A stretch of 59,616 nucleotides of DNA, taken from Bacteroidota bacterium (GTDB lineage Bacteria; Bacteroidota; Ignavibacteria; Ignavibacteriales; Melioribacteraceae). Of this stretch, positions 1-6,391 are shown piece after piece. The position numbers were made by a program, and so were the translations under genes. The stretch is from NCBI GenBank assembly GCA_023447335.1, contig JAEXOD010000010.1, forward strand, positions 1-59,616, given 5' to 3'. How positions within the stretch are numbered: position 1 is the first letter of the stretch; each line of letters starts with the position of its first letter. Under the pieces are notes generated by a model that had not been told where the DNA came from, did no database searches, and saw nothing but the letters and a program-made list of their open reading frames with translations.

Positions 1-1
1 G

Positions 2-196
2 TGTAACGATTGGTACGGTGACTATAATTCGGGTGCAGTAACAAACCCACAGGGACCAATTAGCGGAACTTATCGTGTTTTACGCGGTGGTTCTTGGCTC
101 GTCGACTTTAGCAATTGTCGTTCTGCCGTCCGTTACTACGGCGTTCCCGGCCTCGACTTCTACAAGGTCGGGGGTCGGCTTGTAGAAAACCCGTAA
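2..196 (+). CDS. FGE-sulfatase / C-type-lectin-fold protein, C-terminal 64 residues only (5' end outside window)
   Basis: An open frame enters from the left edge and ends at TAA 194-196. It reads CNDWYGDY...NPQGP...RVLRGGSW...CRSA...VENP, the C-terminal part of the formylglycine-generating-enzyme-like (SUMF1/FGE-sulfatase) domain, which has a C-type-lectin-like fold. Its first 32 visible codons match the second FGE-like gene at 1707-1802 with only 12 base differences in 96. The next 28 codons (98-181) diverge sharply, and the last 21 bases of the homologous block (182-202, including the stop) are identical again. Signal peptide and N-terminus are not visible. Whether it is catalytic cannot be judged. 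In secreted bacterial proteins of this fold the domain is often a ligand-binding scaffold, and family members are known DGR targets. Confidence 0.8.
   Translation, partial: CNDWYGDYNSGAVTNPQGPISGTYRVLRGGSWLVDFSNCRSAVRYYGVPGLDFYKVGGRLVENP
98..181 (+). other. Putative DGR-type variable region, copy 1
   Basis: These 28 codons follow the invariant RGGSW. Against copy 2 (1803-1886) they have the same length but differ at 33 of 84 bases, and 20 of 28 codons change. Changes fall mostly at codon positions 1 and 2 (13 each) against 7 at position 3. Sixteen of the first 27 codons end in C, which is foreign to this A/T-ending genome. NNC/NNT codons varying at the first two bases are what adenine-specific mutagenesis of an AAC/AAT-rich template produces. 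The template repeat and reverse transcriptase are not in the window, so the assignment is inferred. Confidence 0.6.
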
Positions 197-202
197 TAAT
201 CA
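182..202 (+). repeat. Invariant 3' anchor shared by both FGE-like genes (second copy 1887-1907)
   Basis: Twenty-one bases covering the last codons (VENP), the stop and the next six bases are identical at 182-202 and 1887-1907. They directly follow the divergent 84-base segment in each gene, and the flanks diverge after it. In a DGR the 3' boundary of the variable region carries an invariant initiation-of-mutagenic-homology sequence, and this block sits in that place. It could also simply be recent common ancestry of the two gene ends. Confidence 0.5.
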
Positions 203-368
203 ATTTTGAATTTTGAGTTATGAAATTTGAATTAAAAGAAAAGATAAAAAATAATTTTTAATTTTGAATGAAAGGGAAAAGAGCATGTTGAAGAAAGTTG
301 TAATAATAAATTTTAAATGTTTGTGGAAAAGAAATTAGAATTTATAAATAACATAAAGAGACAATTTT

Positions 369-794
369 ATGAAAACAAAAATATTAATAATAGCAGTTTT
401 TACTGTAATTGGTTTTAATACATTATTTAGTTCGATTGGTGTGGGTTATTCACCGATACAACCACTTTCAACATTAACAAGTGTAACGGAATTAACGGGT
501 AATGGAATTCCTAATAATTATGCAATTGAACAAAACTATCCAAATCCGTTTAACCCTTCAACGATTATAAGGTATGGTTTACCGTATGAAAGTAATGTAA
601 AGCTTGAAATTTACAATATTACGGGACGTAAAGTACAATCCGTAATTAATAAAGAACAAAATGCGGGTTATTACCAAGTAGATATTTCCTTTAATAATAT
701 GGCTTCGGGTATTTATTTTTACGTGATAGACGCAAAACAAATAAACGGAGAAGGTAAATTTAGAGAAGCAAAAAAGATGTTGCTTGTAAAATAG
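369..794 (+). CDS. Small secreted protein consisting of little more than a T9SS type A sorting domain
   Basis: This 141-residue protein has an N-terminal signal peptide (about residues 1-24, MKTKILII...), a short linker, and from about residue 54 the C-terminal T9SS domain: EQNYPNPFNPST, then a FlgD/Ig-like beta-sandwich (LEIYNITGRKV, ASGIYFYVI) ending KKMLLVK. T9SS cargo proteins use this tail to cross the outer membrane, where it is cleaved or anchored. Normally it follows a large passenger domain; here there is only about 30 residues between signal peptide and tail. It could be a remnant of a larger gene, a mini-substrate, or an adaptor. It lies between the two FGE-like genes, which lack such a tail, and a 49-base repeat follows its stop. 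Confidence 0.75.
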   Translation: MKTKILIIAVFTVIGFNTLFSSIGVGYSPIQPLSTLTSVTELTGNGIPNNYAIEQNYPNPFNPSTIIRYGLPYESNVKLEIYNITGRKVQSVINKEQNAGYYQVDISFNNMASGIYFYVIDAKQINGEGKFREAKKMLLVK

Positions 795-795
795 T

Positions 796-844
796 AGTTT
801 TATAAAAATAATTTTAGCCTAATTTGGCGTTTTACTTAAACGTT
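796..844 (+). repeat. 49-base repeat downstream of T9SS-tail gene, copy 1
   Basis: Starts one base after the stop of the small T9SS gene and matches 4991-5039 with one mismatch (T836 against G5031). In the second copy the following bases complete a clean terminator hairpin. Here the right arm after 844 (GGATTAAAGCT) pairs only imperfectly with AGCCTAATT at 816-824, so this copy looks like a decayed terminator. Confidence 0.8.
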
Positions 845-890
845 GGATTAAAGCTTTAATATTGTTAAATTTTTAGTTATTGGGTGTAAA

Positions 891-1901
891 ATGAAAAAAG
901 TATTATTAATTATTATTTTATGTTTTTCAGTTTTACAGGCACAAAACAGTGTACCTGTTGTATCTAATGTTAATTTTACAATGAGGCAAGACGGAAGTAA
1001 AATAGTAGATATTACTTACGATGTATTTGACCCAAACGGTAAAACATTGTATGTTAAAGTGGAAGCATCATCTGATGCAGGAGATACATGGAATTTGAGA
1101 ATAGATAAAATTACCGGAGATATAGGGTACGGAATAGTGAGTGGAACAAACAAAAAAATTGTTTGGAATATATTAGAAGATAAGCATGAGTTTTACAATG
1201 AAAGAGTTCAAATAAAAATATCTGCCGATAATAATAATGCCTTTGAAGAACCGGAAATGATAACCGTTGAAGGGGGTACATTTAGGATGGGCGGTACTCT
1301 GCACAGCTACGAACAACCAATACACAGCGTAACCTTAAGCACATCTAAAATAGCAAAATACGAAATAACCCAAAAGTTATGGTTAGCGGTAATGGGTACA
1401 AACCCAAGTCATATTACGGGAGATTTGAACAGACCGGTAGAAAAAGTAAGTTTGAACATGGTACAGCAGTTTATAACAAAATTAAATCAATTAACGGGAA
1501 AAAATTACAGATTACCGACTGAAGCGGAATGGGAATACGCAGCACGAGGCGGTAACCAAAGCCAGGGATAAACTTATTCCGGTAGTAACGATATAGATTC
1601 GGTAGCTTGGTATTGGTATAACAGCAAAAACACAACCCACCCCGTAGGTACAAAAGCCCCAAACGAACTTGGTATATATGATATGAGCGGCAACGTATGT
1701 GAATGGTGTAACGATTGGTACGGTGATTATAGTGCGGGTGCCGCAACAAACCCGCAGGGTCCAAGCAGCGGTACTTATCGTGTTTCGCGCGGTGGTTCTT
1801 GGGTTGACAATAATAAACACTGTCGTTCTGCCAACCGTAACTACCTCGATCCCGTCTCCCTCAACGACAGTTACGGGGTTCGTATAGTAGAAAACCCGTA
1901 A
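891..1901 (+). pseudogene. Secreted FGE-sulfatase-domain protein interrupted by one in-frame TAA
   Basis: One frame runs from ATG 891 to TAA 1899-1901 (336 codons) and is broken only by TAA at 1569-1571. The first part (226 aa) has a signal peptide (MKKVLLIIILCF...QA), an Ig/fibronectin-like N-domain, and the start of the FGE domain (MITVEGGTFRMGG, TNPSHITG, YRLPTEAEWEYAARGG). After the stop the same frame continues with TYSGSNDIDSVAWYW, GNVCEWCNDWYGDY, RGGSW and VENP. The stop falls at GGNQSQG-*-TYSGS, where relatives usually carry an aromatic residue, so a TAT/TAC-to-TAA change is the simplest reading. A sequencing error or stop readthrough cannot be excluded. An internal ATG at 1683 could only make a fragment. 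The 3' end carries variable-region copy 2. Confidence 0.75.
1803..1886 (+). other. Putative DGR-type variable region, copy 2
   Basis: Twenty-eight codons directly after RGGSW in the interrupted FGE-like gene align without gaps to 98-181. Invariant codons are C, R, S, A (the CRSA block), R, Y, P and G; most others differ by amino-acid-changing substitutions. Several positions here read AAC or AAT (N), as an unmutated template would, where copy 1 reads GTC, TAC, TTC or TTT. Fourteen of 27 codons end in C. The segment ends at the invariant 21-base block 1887-1907. Confidence 0.6.
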
Positions 1902-1913
1902 TAATCAGAATTT

Positions 1914-1953
1914 AAGTGGAACGGTGGAAAAGTGAAATAGTGATAAAGTGCCT
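1914..1953. repeat. Degenerate tandem 8-mers
   Basis: Five consecutive octamers: AAGTGGAA, CGGTGGAA, AAGTGAAA, TAGTGATA, AAGTGCCT. The shared core is RGTG at fixed spacing. They lie just after the invariant anchor of the FGE-like pseudogene. Confidence 0.6.
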
Positions 1954-1970
1954 TATCCCAAAAACGGGAA
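1949..1970. repeat. 22-base direct repeat, copy 1 (copy 2 at 2189-2210)
   Basis: TGCCTTATCCCAAAAACGGG and the following AA recur at 2189-2210 with one mismatch (TCTC for TCCC). Both copies are preceded within about 20 bases by GGAACGGTGGAA (1918-1929 and 2174-2185), so a larger, partly deleted unit was duplicated 240 bases apart. Confidence 0.75.
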
Positions 1971-2097
1971 GATTTTTATTGCTGTTAATTTTTTGTATAA
2001 AGTATTATTTTGTGATTTTATTTGTTATTCAACAAAACTCCGAATTTAGCCTTGTAGAGGCGGAATTTTTGTAACACTGTAATAATAAAGGTATTTT

Positions 2098-2141
2098 AGC
2101 CCCGGAGGGGTGACATTTTAATGATCGCCGCCTTTAGGGCT
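2098..2141. repeat. GC-rich palindromic (REP-like) element
   Basis: An outer AGCCC (from 2098) pairs with GGGCT (ending 2141). An inner CCCC (2100-2103) pairs with GGGG (2107-2110) over a 3-base loop. The GC content stands out from the surrounding DNA. It resembles short intergenic palindromes of Bacteroidota-type genomes, but no second full copy is in the window. Confidence 0.45.
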
Positions 2142-2232
2142 ATTTCGTTTTGTTTGGTGTTACAATAATATTTGGAACGGTGGAACGATGCCTTATCTCA
2201 AAAACGGGAAAGGGGTAAAAGTACTTTATTTG

Positions 2233-2267
2233 TCTGAAGTCTAAAATCTGAAGTCTATATTCTAATA
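2233..2267. repeat. 7-base tandem repeat array 1
   Basis: Five exact-period heptamers: TCTGAAG, TCTAAAA, TCTGAAG, TCTATAT, TCTAATA. The unit TCTRAAR recurs in a second array at 2484-2539. Confidence 0.7.
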
Positions 2268-2281
2268 TTAATTCCCCTTAG

Positions 2282-2301
2282 CCACTATTTGAAAATAGTG
2301 G
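2282..2301. repeat. Perfect 9-bp inverted repeat
   Basis: CCACTATTT (2282-2290) and AAATAGTGG (2293-2301) form a perfect stem over a 2-base loop, with no T-run behind it. An imperfect second palindrome follows at 2334-2353 (CACGGGGTT/AACATCGTG). Confidence 0.55.
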
Positions 2302-2333
2302 TAATTGAATGCTATGCTATGATATTTCAATAG

Positions 2334-2353
2334 CACGGGGTTTTAACATCGTG
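2334..2353. repeat. Imperfect inverted repeat
   Basis: CACG-GG-GTT and AAC-AT-CGTG face each other over TT. The arms pair except for the two middle bases, as in a decayed REP-like palindrome. Confidence 0.4.
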
Positions 2354-2483
2354 AAGCCATTATAGTGAAATTAATATTGTATAGTCCTGAAAATAAATTT
2401 TTATTGTTTTATAGAACCCCTAAAAAGAACATTAAAGACGAAGACCCGTAAACAATGCTTTAAATAATATTTACACCAAAACA

Positions 2484-2539
2484 ACTAAAATCTATTGTCT
2501 AACATCTACCAACTAAAGTCTGGAGTCTAACGTCCAAAT
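2484..2539. repeat. 7-base tandem repeat array 2
   Basis: Eight heptamers in strict phase: ACTAAAA, TCTATTG, TCTAACA, TCTACCA, ACTAAAG, TCTGGAG, TCTAACG, TCCAAAT. It has the same consensus as the array at 2233-2267, about 220 bases upstream. Confidence 0.7.
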
Positions 2540-2584
2540 TTTGGTTTTTAGGTGCAAAATTAATATTTTACATCTAAAATATTA

Positions 2585-2779
2585 GGGTCTATTATAGAAA
2601 TATGTAAGACAAATGAAAAGATTTATTTTGGCAAAAACGGAAAGCCTAAAAGCGTTTTGCTTGATTATAAAGTATATAGCAATATGCTTGAAATTATTGA
2701 AGATAGTAAATTAATTAAAATAATTCAAAACCGTGAAAAAGAACCTATTATAAGCGAAGAAGAATTTAAGAAAATCTAA
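2585..2779 (+). pseudogene. Phd/YefM-type antitoxin relic, N-terminus lost
   Basis: A frame without its own start codon reads ...EICKTNEKIYFGKNGKPKS, then VLLDYKVYSNMLEIIED, ending at TAA 2777-2779. KNGKPKSVLLDYxxY is the typical core of Phd/YefM antitoxins, whose N-terminal part binds DNA and whose C-terminal part blocks a RelE/Doc-type toxin. Full antitoxins have about 80-90 residues; here about 60 recognisable residues remain. The frame closes upstream at TAA 2561-2563, with no ATG in between. No toxin follows: the next gene is the propeller protein at 2941. I infer a dead toxin-antitoxin remnant. Confidence 0.55.
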
Positions 2780-2795
2780 ACCATATCATGCTCGT

Positions 2796-2833
2796 TGTGA
2801 TTTAAATCATAAAATTTTGTGATGTCAATCACT
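2796..2833. promoter_or_regulatory. Two tandem CRP/FNR-like operators, 22 bp apart
   Basis: Box 1 (2796-2811) is TGTGA-N6-TCATA; box 2 (2818-2833) is TGTGA-N6-TCACT. Each matches the TGTGA-N6-TCACA palindrome at 9 of 10 positions, and each also contains TGAT-N4-ATCA, the FNR-type core. Their centres are 22 bp apart, two helical turns, so two dimers would bind the same DNA face. They lie 108 bases before the ATG of the secreted propeller gene and about 30 bases upstream of its candidate -7 element, a normal activator position. No CRP/FNR-family regulator gene is in the window. Confidence 0.5.
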
Positions 2834-2863
2834 ATGCTAATATTAATTATATAAATGTTTTAT

Positions 2864-2871
2864 TATTTTAG
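2864..2871 (+). promoter_or_regulatory. Candidate -7/-10 element TATTTTAG
   Basis: TATTTTAG lies 69 bases before ATG 2941 and downstream of the tandem operators. The same 8-mer precedes three other operon starts (36704, 41405, and 30886-30893 on the minus strand). It is one base from the Bacteroidota -7 consensus TAnnTTTG. Confidence 0.35.
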
Positions 2872-2940
2872 TATTGCAAATTTTCTTAATTCTATAATTG
2901 TTTACATTTATTTAATTTTAATTTTAATTTGGTGAGTATA

Positions 2941-4989
2941 ATGTTCAATCGTTTATTTTATTTAATTATTTATTTATTAATTGCATGTACAAACCTGTTT
3001 TCTCAGTGGTATCCATTAAACGGTAAAAGAATTGATGAGGCAACAAGTATTATTATTGATAATTCTTCAATAATACTTACTACTTGGCATGGTATTTATC
3101 GTTCTATAGATAATGGTGATACGTGGTTTGAAATTAATAACGGATTAAACAACTTAAAGATTACTTCGATTTGTATGCAAGATTCCATTTTATATGTAGG
3201 AAGTTACGAAAACGGTGCTTTTTATAGCTCCGATATGGGAAATAATTGGATTGAATGTAATAACGGACTAGAGAATTTCCCAATTGAAAATTTATATGCT
3301 ACAAACGATTATGTTTTTGCTTCAACATGGAATGGACTATTTCGTTACTCAATAAACAATAAAATATGGCATCCAATTAATAATGGATTGACTACAAAGT
3401 GGCAAAGCTGTTTAATAAAAGCTGATGATTATTTATTTGCCGGTACTTGGGGTAGCGGTATATTTCGAAGTTCTGATAACGGTGAAAGTTGGATAAATAT
3501 ATTTAATGATAATACCGGCGATCAAGTTTCACAACTTTCGTTTGTTAATAATATCCTTTTTGCTGCTACGTATGACAATTTATTCTATTCAACAGATTAT
3601 GGTAATACTTGGCAAAATTGTTTTTTAGATGATTATACATTTAATCTTTGGGTTTATTCAGTAAATCATGATGATAATTTTATTTATGCAAGTACTGAAA
3701 ACGGTCTTTTTCGTTCTCCTATAAATTCTATATCTTTTAACAAAGTTTCTGATCAAAGCTTTGACCGGTTTATTTATAAAAATAATAAATTATATGGAAT
3801 TAATTCAACCGGTTTATTTTATTCAACTAATTCCGGAATAAATTGGAATACACTCAATTTTTTTATTGAGGGTAACAGAGTTTATACTACTCTTCGATTA
3901 GGAAATGATCTACTTGTCGGGGCTGAAAATGGGGTATATTCTTCATCTGATAACGGAATGCACTGGCAAAAAAGAGATGGAATTCCAATAGTTTTAACTT
4001 TATTCTCTTGCGATGACTTAATTTTTGCTGCAAGCATCGGGAATTTTCGATCTTCTGATTACGGAATAACATGGATTCCATTACAATCCAATATGACCTA
4101 TAGCACAACCACTTGTTTTGCAAAGTCAAATAATGAAATTTTAATTGGCACATATGGCGATGCTTTATTTAAATCTACTAATTTAGGAGAAAATTGGACC
4201 CGTGTCTCCATAAATTACCCAATAAAGTTTGTAACTTGTATGATTTCAATAGAAGATAAAATAATATTTGGTACAGAAGGAAACGGTATATTTCGTTCGA
4301 CCAATTCGGGCAATACATGGAGTTTATCCTATGTTGGATTATCTGGTTCTTCCAATAATGTAAGAGATTTATTAATTGAAAATAACAATTTATATGTTGC
4401 CACAGATGGTGGTGTTTTTCTTTCAAACAATTACGGAGAAAGCTGGACAGCAATTAATCAAGGTTTAGAGGGAACATTAATAAAATCCATAACCGCGTTT
4501 CAAGGTAAGCTTTTTGCAGCCGGATCGAATAATGGAGATGTTTTTATTTCATTAAACGGCGGATTAAACTGGAAACCTATAAAAATCGGAATGCCTTGGG
4601 ATACCGAAATTTATAGTATCGATGCATTTGATAACAGATTATTTGCTTCAACTTTAAACTATGGTTTGTATTGTATTGATATTCCCGAAATAATAGTTGA
4701 TGTTAATGATGAAAACAATCCAAATCTTAATTTTAGTTTAGAGCAAAATTACCCTAATCCTTTCAATTCATCCACAAATATAAATTTTAATATAAACAAT
4801 GAAGGACATGTTACATTAAAGATTTACAATTGTTTAGGTGAAGAAATTTATTGTTTAATTAATGAAATTCTAAAACCCGGACAGTACAGTAAACAATTTT
4901 CTACAAATAATTTAAGCAGCGGAATCTATCTTTATACTTTAAATTATCAAAATAAAATAATAACAAAAAAAATGTGTTTATTAAAATAA
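2941..4989 (+). CDS. Secreted Asp-box beta-propeller protein with C-terminal T9SS sorting domain
   Basis: ATG 2941 is chosen because GGTGAG (2931-2936) lies just before it and it opens a signal peptide (MFNRLFYLIIYLLIACTNLFSQ). The 682-residue protein then has about thirteen repeats of the form (F/Y)xSxDxGxxW, for example IYRSIDNGDTW, FYSSDMGNNW and IFRSTNSGNTW, with GL-ended loops (NNGL). These are Asp-box/BNR repeats of the sortilin and sialidase propeller type. The last about 85 residues are a T9SS type A tail (EQNYPNPFNSST...KKMCLLK). It should be exported through T9SS and act at or outside the cell surface, probably in carbohydrate or protein binding. No sialidase active-site set could be recognised. 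CRP/FNR-like boxes upstream suggest control by oxygen, redox or nutrient state. Confidence 0.85.
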   Translation: MFNRLFYLIIYLLIACTNLFSQWYPLNGKRIDEATSIIIDNSSIILTTWHGIYRSIDNGDTWFEINNGLNNLKITSICMQDSILYVGSYENGAFYSSDMGNNWIECNNGLENFPIENLYATNDYVFASTWNGLFRYSINNKIWHPINNGLTTKWQSCLIKADDYLFAGTWGSGIFRSSDNGESWINIFNDNTGDQVSQLSFVNNILFAATYDNLFYSTDYGNTWQNCFLDDYTFNLWVYSVNHDDNFIYASTENGLFRSPINSISFNKVSDQSFDRFIYKNNKLYGINSTGLFYSTNSGINWNTLNFFIEGNRVYTTLRLGNDLLVGAENGVYSSSDNGMHWQKRDGIPIVLTLFSCDDLIFAASIGNFRSSDYGITWIPLQSNMTYSTTTCFAKSNNEILIGTYGDALFKSTNLGENWTRVSINYPIKFVTCMISIEDKIIFGTEGNGIFRSTNSGNTWSLSYVGLSGSSNNVRDLLIENNNLYVATDGGVFLSNNYGESWTAINQGLEGTLIKSITAFQGKLFAAGSNNGDVFISLNGGLNWKPIKIGMPWDTEIYSIDAFDNRLFASTLNYGLYCIDIPEIIVDVNDENNPNLNFSLEQNYPNPFNSSTNINFNINNEGHVTLKIYNCLGEEIYCLINEILKPGQYSKQFSTNNLSSGIYLYTLNYQNKIITKKMCLLK

Positions 4990-4990
4990 C

Positions 4991-5039
4991 AGTTTTATAA
5001 AAATAATTTTAGCCTAATTTGGCGTTTTACGTAAACGTT
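4991..5039 (+). repeat. 49-base repeat downstream of T9SS-tail gene, copy 2
   Basis: Begins one base after the stop of the propeller gene and is 48/49 identical to 796-844. It contains the left arm and loop of the terminator at 5011-5055. Both copies sit directly behind genes ending in T9SS tails. Confidence 0.85.
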
Positions 5040-5055
5040 TAATTAGGCTTTTTTT
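5011..5055 (+). terminator. Rho-independent terminator
   Basis: AGCCTAATT (5011-5019) pairs perfectly with AATTAGGCT (5041-5049), and a T-run follows to 5055. The loop contains a further near-palindrome (CGTTTTAC/GTAAACG), so the hairpin is nearly continuous. Confidence 0.85.
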
Positions 5056-5150
5056 ATTTGTAAAGTGCTTTTATTATAATTATTTATATTGTATAAATCG
5101 GGTTTTTTAGGTACTTTTAAAAGCTAAAAATTATTTGATGAGGTTAAAAA

Positions 5151-5393
5151 ATGAAAATGAATTGGGAGCAATTTTTAGGTAAAGTAGTAAGCATTACAAT
5201 GAATGAAAACTACGGTGTAATGTATGGAAATAGAACTCCGCAAGAACAACCTAATTTTTACGAGATTGTTTTTAAAACCGGAAAATTAGTTGCCGCATAC
5301 GATGAAGGACTTCAATTGGAAGCAGAAAAAGAAGGGACAACTATTCAAATATTTGTATTTTTTAGTTCAATTAAATGTGTTGAAATAATTTAA
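5151..5393 (+). CDS. Hypothetical 80-residue cytoplasmic protein
   Basis: I do not recognise this protein (MKMNWEQFLGKVV...KCVEII). It has no signal peptide or membrane segment and looks like a small mixed alpha/beta domain. GAGG at 5140-5143 gives good spacing to ATG 5151; ATG 5157 is possible but closer to the same site is less likely. It lies 11 bases before the oxidoreductase gene on the same strand, so it may open that operon. The repeated aromatic and Gly pattern (NYGVMYGN, NFYEIVFKTG) suggests a small beta-barrel. No function is assigned. Confidence 0.65.
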   Translation: MKMNWEQFLGKVVSITMNENYGVMYGNRTPQEQPNFYEIVFKTGKLVAAYDEGLQLEAEKEGTTIQIFVFFSSIKCVEII

Positions 5394-5404
5394 CGAGTAT
5401 ATAT

Positions 5405-6391
5405 ATGAAATTGAAAGTAGGCGTAATAGGTGCGGGACACTTAGGTAAGCTGCACATGAAAATGTTAAACAATATTGAAAATGCCGAACTTATCGGTATA
5501 TATGATCTAAATAGCGAACAGGCAGAAAAAGCAGCTACCGAATATAATACTAAAGTTTATACCAATTTAGAAGAACTTTTTAACAATGTTGATGCGGTTT
5601 CAATTGTTACAACCACAAGTGCCCATTACCAAGTAATGAAAGAAGCTATAAAACACAATTTGCCTATATTGGTAGAAAAACCTATTACGGCAACAATTGA
5701 AGAGGCAGAAGAAGTTGTGAACTTGGCAAAAGAAAAGGACTTAATACTTCAAGTTGGACATATTGAAAGATTTAACCCCGCATTGTTATCTTTGGATAAA
5801 TATAACTTAGACCCAAAATTTATTCAGTCTGATAGATTGGCACAATTTAACCCACGCGGAACTGATGTTGCGGTAGTGTTGGATTTGATGATTCACGACA
5901 TAGACATTATATTAAGTTTGGTAAAAAGTGAAGTAAAAGAAGTTCATGCAAGCGGAATAGCCGTAGTTTCGGATACTATAGATATTGCAAACGCAAGAAT
6001 TGAATTTGAAAACGGAGCGGTTGCAAACGTAACGGCAAGCAGAATTTCGCAAAAAAGAATGCGTAAAATGCGTATGTTCCAAAAAGACGCATATATAACT
6101 TTGGACTTTAACAGCGGAGTTTCGGAAATTTATAGGTTAATGAATAAAGAAAATATTCCCGAAAACAATTTTATTTCTTTCGGGGAGATTGGAATAGGTG
6201 ATAAAAAGAAATTTGTTGTTTACGAACAACCTGAACAGTTAGAAGTAAATGCTTTAAAATATGAAATTGAATTATTTGTAAACTCGGTATTAAATAAAAC
6301 CAAACCGGTAGTAAGCGGTTTAGACGGATTAAAAGCATTAAAAGTAGCTCAAAAAATTATTGCTACAATTGAGGAACAAAAAGTGATATGA
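5405..6391 (+). CDS. Gfo/Idh/MocA family NAD(P)-dependent oxidoreductase
   Basis: A 328-residue protein of normal family length. The N-terminal Rossmann fold shows GAGHLG (residues 9-14), the sugar-binding EKP motif is at 91-93, and a catalytic-type His lies in LMIHDIDI (about 164). Such enzymes oxidise or reduce sugar hydroxyls, often on nucleotide sugars. The neighbours (lipoprotein, ROK kinase, LptD) suggest an envelope or lipopolysaccharide sugar as substrate, for example a UDP-GlcNAc 3-dehydrogenase role, but this is inference. The stop overlaps the next gene's start (ATGA at 6388-6391), so the two are translationally coupled. Confidence 0.85.
   Translation: MKLKVGVIGAGHLGKLHMKMLNNIENAELIGIYDLNSEQAEKAATEYNTKVYTNLEELFNNVDAVSIVTTTSAHYQVMKEAIKHNLPILVEKPITATIEEAEEVVNLAKEKDLILQVGHIERFNPALLSLDKYNLDPKFIQSDRLAQFNPRGTDVAVVLDLMIHDIDIILSLVKSEVKEVHASGIAVVSDTIDIANARIEFENGAVANVTASRISQKRMRKMRMFQKDAYITLDFNSGVSEIYRLMNKENIPENNFISFGEIGIGDKKKFVVYEQPEQLEVNALKYEIELFVNSVLNKTKPVVSGLDGLKALKVAQKIIATIEEQKVI

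Larger units (their letters stand above)
1902..2795. other. Gene-poor spacer built of short repeats, hairpins and one antitoxin relic
   Basis: No intact gene is visible over about 900 bases. The stretch holds degenerate octamer repeats, a 22-base direct repeat, several hairpins, two arrays of 7-base repeats, and a truncated Phd-type antitoxin reading frame. These are listed separately. The pattern looks like decayed intergenic accessory DNA. Confidence 0.7.

Noticed and set aside
1471..1820. Two overlapping minus-strand frames across the FGE pseudogene
   Set aside because: They mirror the conserved FGE coding strand, lack ribosome sites and have no domain; the plus strand shows clear homology on both sides of the stop.
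2233..2539. CRISPR-like array
   Set aside because: The units are only 7 bases, directly adjacent, with no spacers and no cas genes.
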